Position numbers and translations under genes: made by a program. From Hetaerina americana (Eukaryota > Arthropoda > Insecta > Odonata > Calopterygidae): a stretch of 64,000 bases of DNA. The number at the start of each line of letters is the position of its first letter. Position 1 is the first letter of the stretch. The notes beneath the pieces are model-generated. The model saw nothing but the letters and a program-made list of their open reading frames with translations, was not told the DNA's origin and ran no database searches. Where the stretch lies: contig JAKTNV010000088.1 of assembly GCA_022747635.1 (NCBI GenBank), forward strand, positions 988,001-1,052,000, read 5' to 3'. This document shows positions 21,441 through 32,999 of this stretch, one piece after another.

Positions 21441-22195
21441 TAGAGCAATTCCTTCCCGATTGCCTACTGCATAGAGAACGCCGAAATGGAATGTTTTGGC
21501 TCAATTAAATACCTAGGCGTTACCCTAAATCACGATATCTCCAGGGTGGAACACATACGAGGAATATTTACCTGCAAGCGAAAGCTAGGGTGTGTGGCAG
21601 GGGATGAATACGAGTACATATCAATAATATGTGGCCAAGTTAACAAGATATTAGGATTTAATAGAAGAGTGCTTGGTAAATGTGTTGAAAAGGTCAAATA
21701 GAAATGTTTTCCGTCGTTGGCTGAGCCTCATTTAGAATATTCTGCCAGTGAATGGGAACCTTACGAAGTTGGATTAATGGCCAAATTGGATCGCGTGCAG
21801 TGTAGAGGAGCTAGATATGTAAAACGTTGTTTTGATAAACTTAGTAGCGCATCCAAAATATTAGATCAGCTAGGCTGGGAATCACTTAATGGAGCCAAGT
21901 TTAAAATTACAGATTTGAATCTCTTGCATGTATCGGAAGGATATCTCTTTAGCAGTGACGTTGGAAATGTATTATTACTCCCATCGTCCTACGGTGGGAG
22001 AGATCATGCTAATATAATTAGTGAGATTAAGTGTAGAACAGATAGATTTAAGATGTCATTTCTCCCGCGAACGATAGGGGATCAGAATAACGTTTTCCGA
22101 CCGCGGTGGGGGTAAAGATATTCCGGGCAAAATTAGTCTGGTGTGTACCCACCCCCTGCCACACGCCCTGGCGGTGGCTGCAGGGCACTCAAATA
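21175..22195 (+). mobile_element. LINE-A: RT part, C-terminal domain and 3' end
   Basis: In order: VTSG and NDIDSEVTNKIRVFVYD (RT motif region, FADD altered to FVYD), MQRWCDTWQLELNF, a stop, then 21486-21701 with SIKYLGVTLNHDIS. The 21717-22115 frame follows (HLEYSASEWEPYEVGLMAKL, CRGARYVKR, LGWESL, RTIGDQN). The 3' end carries CACCCCCTGCCACACGCCC and ends near GCAGGGCAC. This is the longest LINE-A copy in the window, but it is broken by stops. A reverse copy of the 3' tail word (GTGTGTGGCAGGGGATGAAT) lies inside at about 21590. Confidence 0.9.
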
Positions 22196-22454
22196 TCTAA
22201 AAATATAAGTTAAATGTCCGATAATTTACATGCGAAGAAGGAATGAATTTTATCCACACACCAAAAATCTGTTAATATATTTTTTTCAAATATGTTTCTT
22301 GGGGTTAAATGCGAACAAAATTAATGAAGGATGACACCGAAACGAACCAAAGATCCATTTCTAAAAAGGTGATTTTATCGTCTGGCCGGAATGAAACGAA
22401 TAGGAAGCAAGGTTTGTAAGGAGTTAGGTTCTATTAGGAGTCAATCCTTGTGTG

Positions 22455-22930
22455 CCGATTTAATCATCATCTTCTAAAGGCGGGACCCTGTCGTTGCAGC
22501 CATTGATATCTCTCCATTGCCGTTCTTTTCAGTTAATTGTAGGTTGTTACCCTCAGAGCACTTTTTATTAAATCTGTAGATTCATTTCTTGGCCTTCTTC
22601 TTTCTAGTTATCTATTATTTTCCCTCCATTAAATGGTTCAGACTGTTTTTATGTCTGACAAAATGTCCAACATATTTGATTTTCCTTTTCTCCATTTATT
22701 TTATTTTATTCCTTTCCTCTTCAATTTCTCTCAATACTTCTCTATGTTTCTGTTCTTGTTATCCTTCTCCAAATTCACATTTCCATTGTTTCCAACCGAG
22801 CCTCTTCCCTCTTTCCCAATGTCCAAGTTTCGCATCCATGAAATAATATACTCCAAATTAGCGTTTTTGCAAAGAACTTTCTAATTTCCAATTTCATGTG
22901 TTTTTTTCCTTGAATGTTCTTTTACTTTTA
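22455..22930 (-). mobile_element. LINE-B-like C-terminal remnant
   Basis: The minus strand reads KYVGHFVRHKNSLNHLMEGK and then a 3' end with GCAACGACAGGGTCCCGCCT. It is collinear with 12905-13440. The FVGHVIRH-like and EGK words match the C-terminal region of this LINE type. No open frame survives. Confidence 0.6.
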
Positions 22931-23009
22931 AGATGTCCTTTTAACCAAGGCTTCAGATACGTTTTCACTGCAGAGGTGCATCTGTTGTCTCTTGTTTCTA
23001 CCCTATTTT

Positions 23010-23500
23010 AATATCCAACCTATTAAGGTAGCTTTTGGATGTACACAGAAATTGCAGCGAAATATGCTGCCATTTCAAGTCTCGCCTAGCAAGACACAAT
23101 CATGAAACTCGACACCACAACCGTTCTACCATACGTTCTGCCTCACCTCATTTGATCCAACAGATCTCTTCTGTTTATGCCAATTCCTTCCCTCACGTCC
23201 TACCCTCCATATCTTACAGTCTTCAACATCCCATCTTCAATCAAAATGCTCTGTATTCATCTTTTTCCTGACTCCTCTGGATTTCTCTCATTAATTCCCT
23301 CTCCACTCTTATCATGCTTTAGCTTTCATCCTTTGTTTTCCTTTATGTCCGATCCACCTTTTCCACCGTTCTACACACCCATATGTAAAAAATCAACCAA
23401 TTCTACGCCTATAATCTTGTTTCAACGACCATGTTTCCGTGCCGTGTAAAGCCACGCTCAATGTTAAAGTTTTGACTAGCCTTTTCTTAACATCCTTACT
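23010..23500 (-). mobile_element. LINE-B C-terminal remnant with 3' end
   Basis: The minus strand gives LVKTLTLSVALHGTETWSLK near 23470-23410, followed by RWKRWIGHKGKQRMKAK and a 3' end (CCAACCTATTAAGGTAGCTT on the plus strand at 23016-23035). These correspond to the VKTYVWSMALYGSETW block and the tail of other LINE-B copies. Confidence 0.6.
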
Positions 23501-23798
23501 CATCATTCACGTCATCAATTTCCGCCATCTTGAGAAAGCTTATTTTTCTAACGGATTTCTATCAATGTCCATCTACTACATAGACTACCTTACCTAACCT
23601 AAAACGCTTCAAGGCTTCTAGGAAAACTGATTCATCTGTTCTAGTTATTAAGTGCAATTACAAGCTGGAACTTAAGCTTCCTTTTTCATTTTTGAATAAC
23701 CACATGACCTTAGAATGCCGACATAGCGAGTAAATTTAGCATAGAAAATAAGTATATTCTACTGTTTCAGGCTTCACTTCGTGGAAGTATTTGAACTC

Positions 23799-23955
23799 CA
23801 TACTTTAAAAATACTTTGTACTTTTCCACAGATTTTTTTTCTAAGTTACAACGCGTTTCACCGACTTGAGGCATCATCAGGTAAAGCAAGTCGGTGAAAC
23901 GTGTTGTGCCTTATAATAAAAATCTGTGGAAAATTACGAAGTCTTTTATAGTATG
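23799..23955. repeat. Palindrome with hammerhead-like core
   Basis: Arms: CATACTTTAAAAATACTTTG, TACTTTTCCACAG, ACAACGCGTTTCACCGACTT on the left, and AAGTCGGTGAAACGTGTTGT, AAAATCTGTGGAAAATTACG, AAGTCTTTTATAGTATG on the right. The central unpaired part is GAGGCATCATCAGGTAAAGC. On the minus strand it supplies CTGATGA (23880-23874), with GAAA at 23859-23856. Confidence 0.9.
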
Positions 23956-24648
23956 AATAGAAAATAAAGTTTCAACCTATTGTTTGGGTTTGATATTTCG
24001 GATGTAATCTACCGTTGCGATTGGTTAAGTTTGTGGCTTTAACCGTACTGTTCAGTGAATAAAAAAATAAGTCCCGCAGTGAGTGAGTGGAATGCGTTGG
24101 TATCTAGATGCATATTTCATTAGTTTTGCATTGATGATCGTTCGGAGACAACATTTGGTGGCGCATATTAACTTTGCGTTATGCTAACTTCAACATTTTG
24201 TATGCCTTCTTTTTTTCATATGCTGGTGAATTTTGATCAAGATTGGGTCATCAAATTTCATTCAGGCGTTAGGAGAGAGATAATTGGCCGGCGCGCACAG
24301 AAAAGTAATCTCGTTTGTGTTCCGTTCGCCCTGATTTCAGCTCGAAACCGTCACGTGATGCACTTTGGTTTGATGGTGAAGCTCCACTTGCGTGCCGAAT
24401 TATAAAGGTTAAAATTTTGCTTGATTCAGCGTGACGCTATTTCTCCCTTTGTGACTGACTGTGCATGAAATATTCAAAGGATTTCAAATTCTGTTTTTTC
24501 TAATATCTCGATTGAATGCGAGAGTTTCGACTCCTATCTTTCTTATGTTTTATGGACCCTCTTCAAGAAAAAACAACCCAACACCCTATACTACATTAAA
24601 CTGTTATTTAATTCCACACACTTCTTTCCTATATATTTTTATGCAAAG

Positions 24649-24652
<4 letters not shown>

Positions 24653-24697
<45 letters not shown>
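24653..24697. repeat. (TA)n microsatellite at a LINE-B 3' end
   Basis: TA tract directly followed, after about 12 bp, by the reversed LINE-B 3' end. Confidence 0.96.
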
Positions 24698-24700
<3 letters not shown>

Positions 24701-24704
24701 TAAT

Positions 24705-25110
24705 TTATTAAAGGTAATCCACCAGCTAAGGTAGGTAGGTCTTAGATAGACAAGAGCTAACAATTAATTCTCTTGTCTCTTTCAACAAAACACAAAAACA
24801 CATCCCAACATACTACCCTACAACAAGCCCCTCTTCATCTCCGAGTACTTCCTTCCTCCCTTCATCCCGTCAAACATCCATCCATATCCTATTCCTTCCC
24901 TTTCCTCGTTTGCCTAACATTCTCCTCTCTATGACAGTCTTCAAGAACACCCTACCCATCAATACGCCTTTCATCCATTTTTTTCCTGCCTCCCCATGAC
25001 TTCTCCCAACAACCCCCTCTCGTTCCCCACCATACTCAGCACTTCCTCGCTTGTTTTCCTTTCGGTCCACTTCACCTTCTCCATCCTTCTCCACACCTTT
25101 ATTTTATAAA
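24705..25110 (-). mobile_element. LINE-B C-terminal domain and 3' end
   Basis: The open minus-strand frame 25094-24870 ends with FLKTVIERRMLGKRGKGRNR, the basic C-terminal tail typical of this LINE group. Downstream (lower coordinates) comes the 3' end with TCCACCAGCTAAGGTAGGTA at the TA tract. The upstream part is low-complexity G/E/K sequence. Confidence 0.7.
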
Positions 25111-25849
25111 ACCTCCAATTCACTTCGCCTGTCATCATTTAAGGGATATAAAGTAAACTGGTTCCCCTTCGTCTAACTTTATAATATTTCCAACATGATG
25201 CCATCACTGAAATTAATGCCCCACAGGCATCAGACAGCTTCTACAGCCATTCTTAGTGGGCTATAGTGTAGAGCCGATAATTGATTTCCTCTGTATTCTC
25301 ACTTGAAAAGTCTTGAAGATATTCATACCTTTGTTTACCCCCCCCCCACCTGATATTCTAGCGGCGCGAACTTAAACACGTGTACATTTACGGGCGTGCT
25401 TCTTTCTCCTTTTCACCCTCTCCCTTTGTCCCGTATCCCAGCAACTGAACAATCTTCGCCACCCCCCCCTTCCCATCCATCCTCTGCCTCCTTCCTTCAT
25501 GCATAACAATATCATGACCAAGAGGACTTAGTAAGTCAATTCGTCGCCTTTTAGGGAAAATTAAGGGGACGCACCCATTAAAATAAGCGACGGAGGAGGG
25601 TTGGAAAGAAGAGGGGCTTGATACTGATACGATAGACGATAGGGATAGGTCTTCGATGTAAACTTGAGCGGAGTGAATGGATGGGGCAGCGGAAGTGAGG
25701 GAGCATTCAGTAGAGGAGGAAGGGAAGAGGACTTCGGCGCTGCCAACATCTCCCCGTTTCACTTATCTGCAGTCCTGTCCAACCTACTCTTATCAAAATC
25801 TGTGAACGGCGAATGATTTTAAGTATCTAATAAATATGTTGATGAAAAG

Positions 25850-26060
25850 TTAAAGCTTAAGAGTGAGTTTATGAAGGAAAGGTATCTACTGAAATCAAAC
25901 GACTTCAGGCTTAGATTCTACGGATCAGAAAAGTAGAACATTGGAAAAGTAGAGTTGCGAAGAACAGAAACCTTCGAAACATGATGCTAAATAGGAGAAT
26001 GATGGAGATTAAATGGACAGACTAAGACTAGTACATTAGGTACACAAATAAACTGAGCAG
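25850..26060 (+). mobile_element. LINE-B remnant
   Basis: The plus strand reads EFMKERYLLKSNDFRLRF, then WNIGKVELRRTETFET and WRLNGQTK, matching EFMKKRQLKCSKNLRLETR, WNIGKVDQRRKEVFETWC and WRLNGQTK of the 62605 copy. The ALYGSETW block between them is deleted. Confidence 0.7.
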
Positions 26061-26214
26061 TAGTGTCGTTCTTGAGAATATCTAGTCTGAACATTCATTT
26101 TCTTTTGGTTCCCTTTCCTACGCATATACCTCCGAATTAACAGGTATTTCACATAGAGGACTCACTCGTAAATGGGAAATCTCATTACTTTATCAGTTTT
26201 GTCATTCATTTCAA

Positions 26215-26335
26215 AAACATTTACTGGTTGAAATTCCTATCAACATCATGCTCTGATGGCCAAGTTTCCGCCCCGATCATAACTACGCTCCATATCCAAG
26301 TTTTCACTTACCTTCTCTTAGTATCCCAAATTAAC
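26215..26335 (-). mobile_element. LINE-B remnant
   Basis: The minus strand translates to KVKTWIWSVVMIGAETWPSE, equivalent to SVKTYVWSMALYGSETWN. Only this block is recognisable. Confidence 0.55.
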
Positions 26336-26450
26336 GGTCCTGAAACTAAACATCTCCTTGTGATAGCCTTTTTCGGTTCGATCGGCGCGATAAGCATAGA
26401 TAAGATATCGTTACGTTTCAAACAGAATCTCACTATAATCTCACTAGTGT

Positions 26451-26454
26451 AGGA

Positions 26455-26540
<86 letters not shown>

Positions 26541-26544
26541 TCCT
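26451..26544. repeat. (TA)n tract framed by inverted arms
   Basis: AGGACACTATATA on the left and TATATAGTGTCCT on the right enclose the TA run, so the unit is self-complementary over its whole length. Confidence 0.95.
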
Positions 26545-26789
26545 TTCTATTTATGAAAACATGTGAAAGGACATTATATATAAACACACATATATTTATA
26601 TATTTGTATAAAAATGTCCCTGGCTGTATAAGCAAATAATTGGAGCACGAATAAATGACAGGGACTTTGATGTGGAAAGAGTTATTCCAATTATGGCAGT
26701 CGGTACCCAGCACCTCAAAATACGTGATTTTGCCATTATCAGGTTGCTGGATTGACTAATATTTAATCGATGGCTCATTAAATGAAATA

Positions 26790-27330
26790 ATGACTGAGTG
26801 AACGCCTCAACGCCCGAAAGAAAAGGGAAAGATTTAACGTCCCGTATCTCTCCCCCCTTCGGGATTTCCCCGGTCGAAAAGTCGAGGCAGCCCCGCATAT
26901 TTTTATCATTAGAAAAGTAGGCTGCACTCTTGGAACGGCACCCGACATGTGCGGAATGGGTTGGAGAGACGGTGATGGGGGGTCGGCGATTACGCGCTCG
27001 TCCTTCCCCCGTGACCGAGTCGCACCCATCCATCCCCCCTTCATCCCTTCTGCGGATGCACCGGCAACTGGCGGAAGTGGCAATTGCCATTCGCCCAATG
27101 GGAAACGGGCGGGTCGACATCAGGGGCGCATCGTCTTTTCCTCAGCCGTCTTTGTGAGCTCGAATATGTGCGCTCGCTTTTATGCCCCTCGCCCGCCGCT
27201 CCGTTATTGGATCAACCCTCGCTCCCGAATGCCACACAGAAGCTGTGACTCATTGATTATGTCATGGAGATGGTGCTGCTGGGTGGGAGGGACGGCGAGA
27301 GAAGATTTCTATCCAGAACGTGATTGGAGC
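26790..27330. other. GC-rich CpG segment with CCAAT-type words
   Basis: Clearly GC-rich against the surroundings, with many CpGs, GCCCAATGGG near 27095 and TTATTGGATC near 27203 (an inverted CCAAT). Overlapping open frames on both strands show no domain. It could be a promoter or CpG island of a host gene, but no transcript structure is visible. Confidence 0.3.
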
Positions 27331-27433
27331 TGAGGCTATGCGATATTAATCACGCATCCATATTATTCATAATGGCCCTTTTAATTTGGACAATATTTTG
27401 AATGTGGCGCTAAAAATATACATATCAATTTGT

Positions 27434-27715
27434 GGGTCGTGGTAATCCGGGGGTAAAGCGTTGGACTGCTGACCGGCTGGCAACGCTGGGTTTGATTCCC
27501 AGACTAGACTCTCTGGGCACCTGCAGCTCTATCGAAGCTATGTGATTTTTCGGGTACCAGATCTTCCTGGGAAACCATATCCGGCACATGGAAAGGAACT
27601 GGCCCCCCTACCCTGATGCATGAATTTCACACGGCGTCGGTCTTAGTACTGGGTGAACTCTACCATCACCCATACCAAACCGACCTTCGGGTTGATTACT
27701 GTATTTATGGTTATA
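27434..27715 (+). mobile_element. SINE-B, nearly full length
   Basis: tRNA-like head GGGTCGTGGTAATCCGGGGG, B box GGGTTTGATTCCC, then GGGCACCTGCAGCTCTAT, TTTTTCGGGTACCAGATCTT, CCTGGGAAACCATATCCGG, CACACGGCGTCGGTCTTAGT, ACTGGGTGAACTCTACCATC and the 3' end ACCTTCGGGTTGATTACTG. Its 3' end faces that of the next copy. Confidence 0.93.
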
Positions 27716-27719
27716 TATA

Positions 27720-28000
27720 AAAACCATAACCCAGTAATCAACCCGAAGGTCGGTTTAGTAGGTGATGGTAGAGTTCACCCAGTACTAAGCCCTATACGGC
27801 GTGTGAGAATTCACACATCAGGGTAGGGGTGCCAGTTCCTTTCCCTGTGCCGGTTATGGTTTCCCAGGAAGACCTGGTACCCGAAAAATCGCTTCAGCTT
27901 GGGTGGAGCTGCAGGTGCCCAGAGTACCTTGCCCGGGAATCGAACCCGGGACCCTCCGGTCAGCAGTCCAAGGCTCTAACCACTGGACTACCGCGACCCC
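27720..28000 (-). mobile_element. SINE-B, nearly full length
   Basis: Reverse orientation: CAGTAATCAACCCGAAGGTC at the 3' end to CTACCGCGACCCC at the head, with an intact B box (GGGAATCGAACCC on the plus strand at 27934). It differs from the preceding copy at many sites, so the pair comes from two insertions. The head abuts a TA tract. Confidence 0.93.
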
Positions 28001-28001
28001 A

Positions 28002-28014
28002 TATATATATATAC

Positions 28015-28068
<54 letters not shown>

Positions 28069-28115
28069 ATATATATATTATATATATTATATATGTATAT
28101 ATATATATATATTTA
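28002..28115. repeat. (TA)n and TATATTA-rich tract
   Basis: TA run followed by TATATTATATATTATATA-type variants, adjacent to the SINE-B head. Confidence 0.95.
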
Positions 28116-29831
28116 TTTATTTTTTAAATCTCTTTCATGTCGACCTCGTCGGCATGGAAATTATTTTTTTGATTATGGTTTATCGATATTTGGATGCTAA
28201 ACTGGCCGATGTAATTAATATTGAATTCGTAATGCTGATGCTCTAGGATTTGTGAAGCTTTATCTGTGAAAAAAACATGTATCTATATCTACATATATTT
28301 TTTCGTATCGACCTGAAATACGGGAATAATATTAAGTGCGTGATGATGTATCGATATTTAAGTTTTAATACAGCCAATGCAAATAATATTATGTTAAGTT
28401 AAGTTTATCTGGTACAAACGATATTTCAATATTTTTAATTTAAGAGAATATGTATTTTTTACTGCTGAGGCCCTACGGTTTTAACAGTGCATCAATGGCG
28501 ATGTTTTTTACTGTTAACTTGGCCGGTATGTATAATATTAAGCAATTTACAAGTCGATTGTGGTTATTTTTCTTTTCACAGTATCCACTGAAATAAAATA
28601 CAATTTTTTCCACTCATTCGATTAAAAAATTCTAACGATGCTGGGTTGCATGTTAACCTTGGTGTTTTTTTAAAATTCGAACTTGTAACATGTTTTCGCA
28701 TTATACCACCCCCTCTCTTTCTCTCTCTCGCTCTCTTTGTGGGCGCGATCATTCGATTCGATAAACTCGAAACTGCGATTCAATAATTTATGAACAAACG
28801 CGACAATTCCAACATTAGAATAATGCCTCAAATTCACCATCTGAAATGGAATCAAAAGAGAAAGTATACGTGAATCCGCGGTGAATCGAAGCCGTGAAAA
28901 GAGACAGTTATTAATAATATTATGTTATTTTCATTTCCACTGGCGAGGGAGCTTTGTGATTTAAATCCAACGGAGTTATCCCAAGTGGTGCGAGGGTTGC
29001 TATTTACGAGGAAATAGGTAATGGATTATGATGTTGATTTTACGGTGAGGCGTCGGCATCCACATGTAAAAACCCCTCGATCCATCAAAAATGTGTGTGG
29101 CAGGGGATGCAAACACCAGGTGGGAAGGGAAAGTAATGAAGGAAGTTAGAAAGTTGGAGCAAATGGGATTTAAGAGCAGTTTGATGTAGTTTGAGAATGT
29201 CATGGAGTGTTATTTTTGACGAAATCAAAAAAATTGGAAATTGTGGAGCCTGTAATCCAAGCATGGACAGCTTTTTAAAATTGTTGACTGGACAATTAAA
29301 TCATCGTCTTCTTAGTGATTAGGATTCTTGTAACATTTTCTTTCTTCTTTGAAAGCATAAATACTTCTCCTGCTAATCCCAACATAATTTCAATTTCCTC
29401 TCATGTTCATTTGAATCATTTGCCAGAGGTACTTCTTATCTTTTGCTTGATCTTTTTAATTGTCTACTAAACGTGCGCGTTAAATATCAAGGACGATAAT
29501 AAACACTCATTCTTTATTCCTCCTTTCTTATTGGCTTCCCTCCTTGGCTCTCAAAACCTAATCACTCGTACCTGATCTCTATGCAGAGCGTGTAACTCAT
29601 GCGACAAACAAATGAAAGCGAAGGCGTAATTGGCACCACGAGTAAATGATGTAGGCGAATGAAAATAAAGCATACGCATCGGAGAAAATAATCAATCATG
29701 TGATTGTTAATTTTCACGTTGATTGAAATTGAGAGAGATTGTATGTGCAATGTTTTTTTCAATGATTTATATGGTGTTTTTATTTTGTTGTTATAGCTGT
29801 AGTGATATTTGCACAAATGTATTTCCTTTTA

Positions 29832-29908
<77 letters not shown>

Positions 29909-31825
29909 CAGCACAAGCCTGAAATGATATTTTCCAGGTTCGGTAAACAGCCCAGACAGAAGCCATATCTCAGCATTAGTCCAGGATAATTATATATGCG
30001 GAGAAAAATCCCAACCGTCATTATTCAAATTATCGATAGCCAATCCAAAAAAGAAAGTGAAAAGGTTTTATCACATTTTTTTAATCATCCGGAGCCATTT
30101 AGTTCGAGTGCAGGATTGTGGAGTATGATCCTCTTATCATGGTTATTTCCCGAAATCCTCTTTTGATTGATGTTATGTTAATGCGAGATAATGATTTATC
30201 ATTCGATGGAGGGAATGCATTATCGAATTCACATGCATCGACATTATGACGGAACGAATAATGTGCAATTTTATTCTTTAAATTCAACGACCTTTTACCT
30301 AGAGCCACGTTATTATTATATCCAGTAATAATTAACAGGAATTCCATATCTATCATCGAATTAGGCGAGCGTAGCAAACGATTTTGTATTCAAGCAAAAA
30401 TAATGGTTTGTTAACGCGACCATCAACAAAGTAATAACGCTCCAATGACGTAATGGAAAATATTTTGAGTAATGATCACGTTTCCATCGTTTCAAATGCC
30501 AATTAGTCATTCATTTTCAACGGATGTGGAAATTTTCTTCAAATTTTTTAAAAAAGTTTTACTTATTATCTTATTTACGGTTTGAATTGAATGAATTCAT
30601 GGTGTGTATGCATATAAAATTGCGCCTGCGATACACGCCATATTGTTTATCTGAAATGCTATAACGGTTGCTATTGTAGCCGTGGGTGCTATTCCGCACC
30701 ATCGTCTCTTCCCTTCCCTTCGTCATACATGTGGTTAATATTTTCCTTCATATCTAGCAGAGCTCTCCGGTGGCAATTAGAATGTTAACAAAGGTCGTAA
30801 GGTTGGATGAGTTCTTTGATTCCTGGCCAGACTGACTGCTAGACGGGCCAGAAAGTTTGCGAAAATAATTAATATCCAAAGCAGGGAGAAGCGGATAAAT
30901 AAGACGCTTACTTAATCCAAAGATCATATTCATCTAGGAAGTAGTGCCTTTAAACCCCTCTTCGGCCTCGCCATCTATTAAATTCTTTAGTATTAATATT
31001 CTTGGGTTAAAATTACTTAGAAATCTCATTCGTCCCTAGTTCCTTTAATGTAGCGAATTTTTATGCCTTGCTTAATTGGCACGCGTTTGCCTTTGCTTTG
31101 TTTTATATATCAATAATTATGAGACAAGATCGCGGAACTATACAAGAAAACAAGTAAGCTGTTTCGAGGAAACTCGTCCTATTTACATGATACCCTGCAA
31201 GCCACCGATAGTGTTATTTTGGCATGAGGTTTACTCAACAGACATGCAACAACAAAAATTAAGTTTTATCAATATTTAGTTTTAATATATTAGTTTAAAT
31301 TAATCCAAGTATTGTAACTCAGGATATCTAGTGAGTTACACTACGGTATCTAAGTGAGGATTCATTCAAATTCCCTACGCATACGCAAAGAGCTGCCAGT
31401 AGCATGAAAGAAATAAACTAAGGGTAAATGAAATAATGATTAAATTGTAGACTAGTTATAATGATTAAAGGAAAATACATACACCACCATTGTCGCGGTC
31501 ATATACTGTGATTCTCATCTCTTATCGCTATTGGGAAAAGTGACATCTTAAATCTATCTATTCTATACTTAAACCCTTCAAATGTTATTGATATCATCTC
31601 TCCTGCCGTAATACGAAGGGGCGTATAATAAATGTTCAGTATCATCAAATCATCGCTCGTTTCGAAGGAACAGAATGACTATCACACCATTATTTTAGGA
31701 GAGTTGGTTCGGTTACCGTTGGATACGTTGAGATCACATATACACCGAAGTCACTGGGTGAATGCAAAGCCGAAGAGTTTAACGCTGACACAAAATAGCT
31801 CTAACGCCAATGGTTAAGAGTAAAT
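28116..31825. other. Long stretch with no gene recognised
   Basis: AT-rich sequence with no supported coding region, tRNA or SINE. It contains a (TA)n tract at 29838-29906 and a (CT)n-rich patch near 28712-28738. Around 29095-29115 there is an isolated TGTGTGTGGCAGGGGATG, a possible scrap of the LINE-A 3' tail. Confidence 0.4.
29838..29906. repeat. (TA)n microsatellite
   Basis: Pure TA run. Confidence 0.97.
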
Positions 31826-31829
31826 TTCA

Positions 31830-32300
31830 GTTGCGGGTTGCGGATTAGTCCCCTGTCCCTCCATTATATTACTATTTGCAGCAATATACTCATTAGTTTT
31901 TCCCAATTCACTCAATATAAAGCCTTTTCGAAATCCACGAAACAAGCAAATACGTCCTCATTGTCTTCTATATTCCTCTCGATTAGTGATCTCATTACTG
32001 CCTTGGCATCACGCGTGCTTCTCCCTTTCCTAAACCGAAACGGAATATCCCTTTAGTAAACATTTACCCTGCTCTCCATCTTTCTTTGATGATCCTGAGA
32101 ACAACTTTAGCTGCGTGGGATATCAAACTTATTGTCCTCTAGTCCTCATATAATGTAGCCTTTACCTTTTTCGCAATAGGAACTATAACTGATCTCACGA
32201 AGTCTTCCTGCCAGATTCATATCTCACAAATGCTGCTGAATTAGTCCATAATCTTCTTTCCATATTTTCCTTAATCTTTAAGTAGTACTAATCCTACTTT
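31830..32300 (-). mobile_element. LINE-B-type reverse transcriptase fragment
   Basis: The minus strand reads VPIAKKVKATLYED, RTISLISHAAKVVLRIIKER, then FRFRKGRSTRDAKAVMRSLI, ERNIEDNEDVFACFVDFEKA and VNWEKLM. These are RT motifs 1 to A (the NYR..SLIS block, GFRKG and the catalytic-Asp block FVDFEKAF). Stops and frameshifts break it, and the FADD region is absent. Confidence 0.85.
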
Positions 32301-32311
32301 CTGCTGTCTAC

Positions 32312-32420
32312 TCATACTTTCTTTAATACATTCATTAATTTTCCCCAAGTCACTATATAGAACGCCTTTTCGAAATTTACGAAACAGGCAAATACGTGCA
32401 TCCTGATCGTATTCCATGAC
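32312..32420 (-). mobile_element. Second LINE-B RT fragment, same motif
   Basis: The minus strand encodes HVFACFVNFEKAFYIVTWGK then LMNVLKKV, the same RT motif A block as the neighbouring 31880-31950 copy. The block therefore occurs twice within about 450 bp in the same orientation, through tandem insertion or local duplication. Confidence 0.75.
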
Positions 32421-32999
32421 ATGTTAATGACGCTTATTAATGCAAACTGACTGCAATGCCCTGAATTATGCATTGTGTAATGCAAGTTTACTCCCAAATC
32501 ACGTAATGCAAAGATGAAAAAGTAATTCAGTCGATTGACTCACTCACCTGCAGTTCTGCCATTATCTTTATTTTTTAACACGCTGAAGCTAACCCGTTAG
32601 ATGTTGACACTGGGTAATAAAAAGAACTCACTGGTGGTGATGAAGCCGTCGATGAATTTATTATGGTAAACATAATTCGGACCAATTTGCCTCGCCTGCA
32701 TACTGTTTATGATTCTTAATTTGATATCTCTGTCAAATATATCCATTTCTTTCCTATGTTGCCATTTGCCTGGATGGCATGCGGCATTTACTGAAATCAA
32801 AACAAGTTCGTCTCATTTTCCGCTGAACCGAAGTGAGGAAAAGTTTTATTTTCGCACGACAAACTCAAGAAGATGATTTGTCAGGAGACGAGAGTTCGGA
32901 TCGTTATGTAAAATTAATCCTGCTCTTTTGCATTCATTTTTAGAGTCCCAGTTAACCTTAACCACATCGAAGGATCTCAGTTTTTCCCGGCGTATTGTA

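Noticed and set aside
26596..27333. Overlapping frames of 174, 128 and 106 codons in GC-rich DNA
   Set aside because: They overlap on both strands, show no domain or bias towards one frame, and are expected where stop codons are rare because of high GC.
27434..28000. Recent inverted duplication of one SINE
   Set aside because: The two copies differ at many positions including the B-box region, so two separate insertions fit better.
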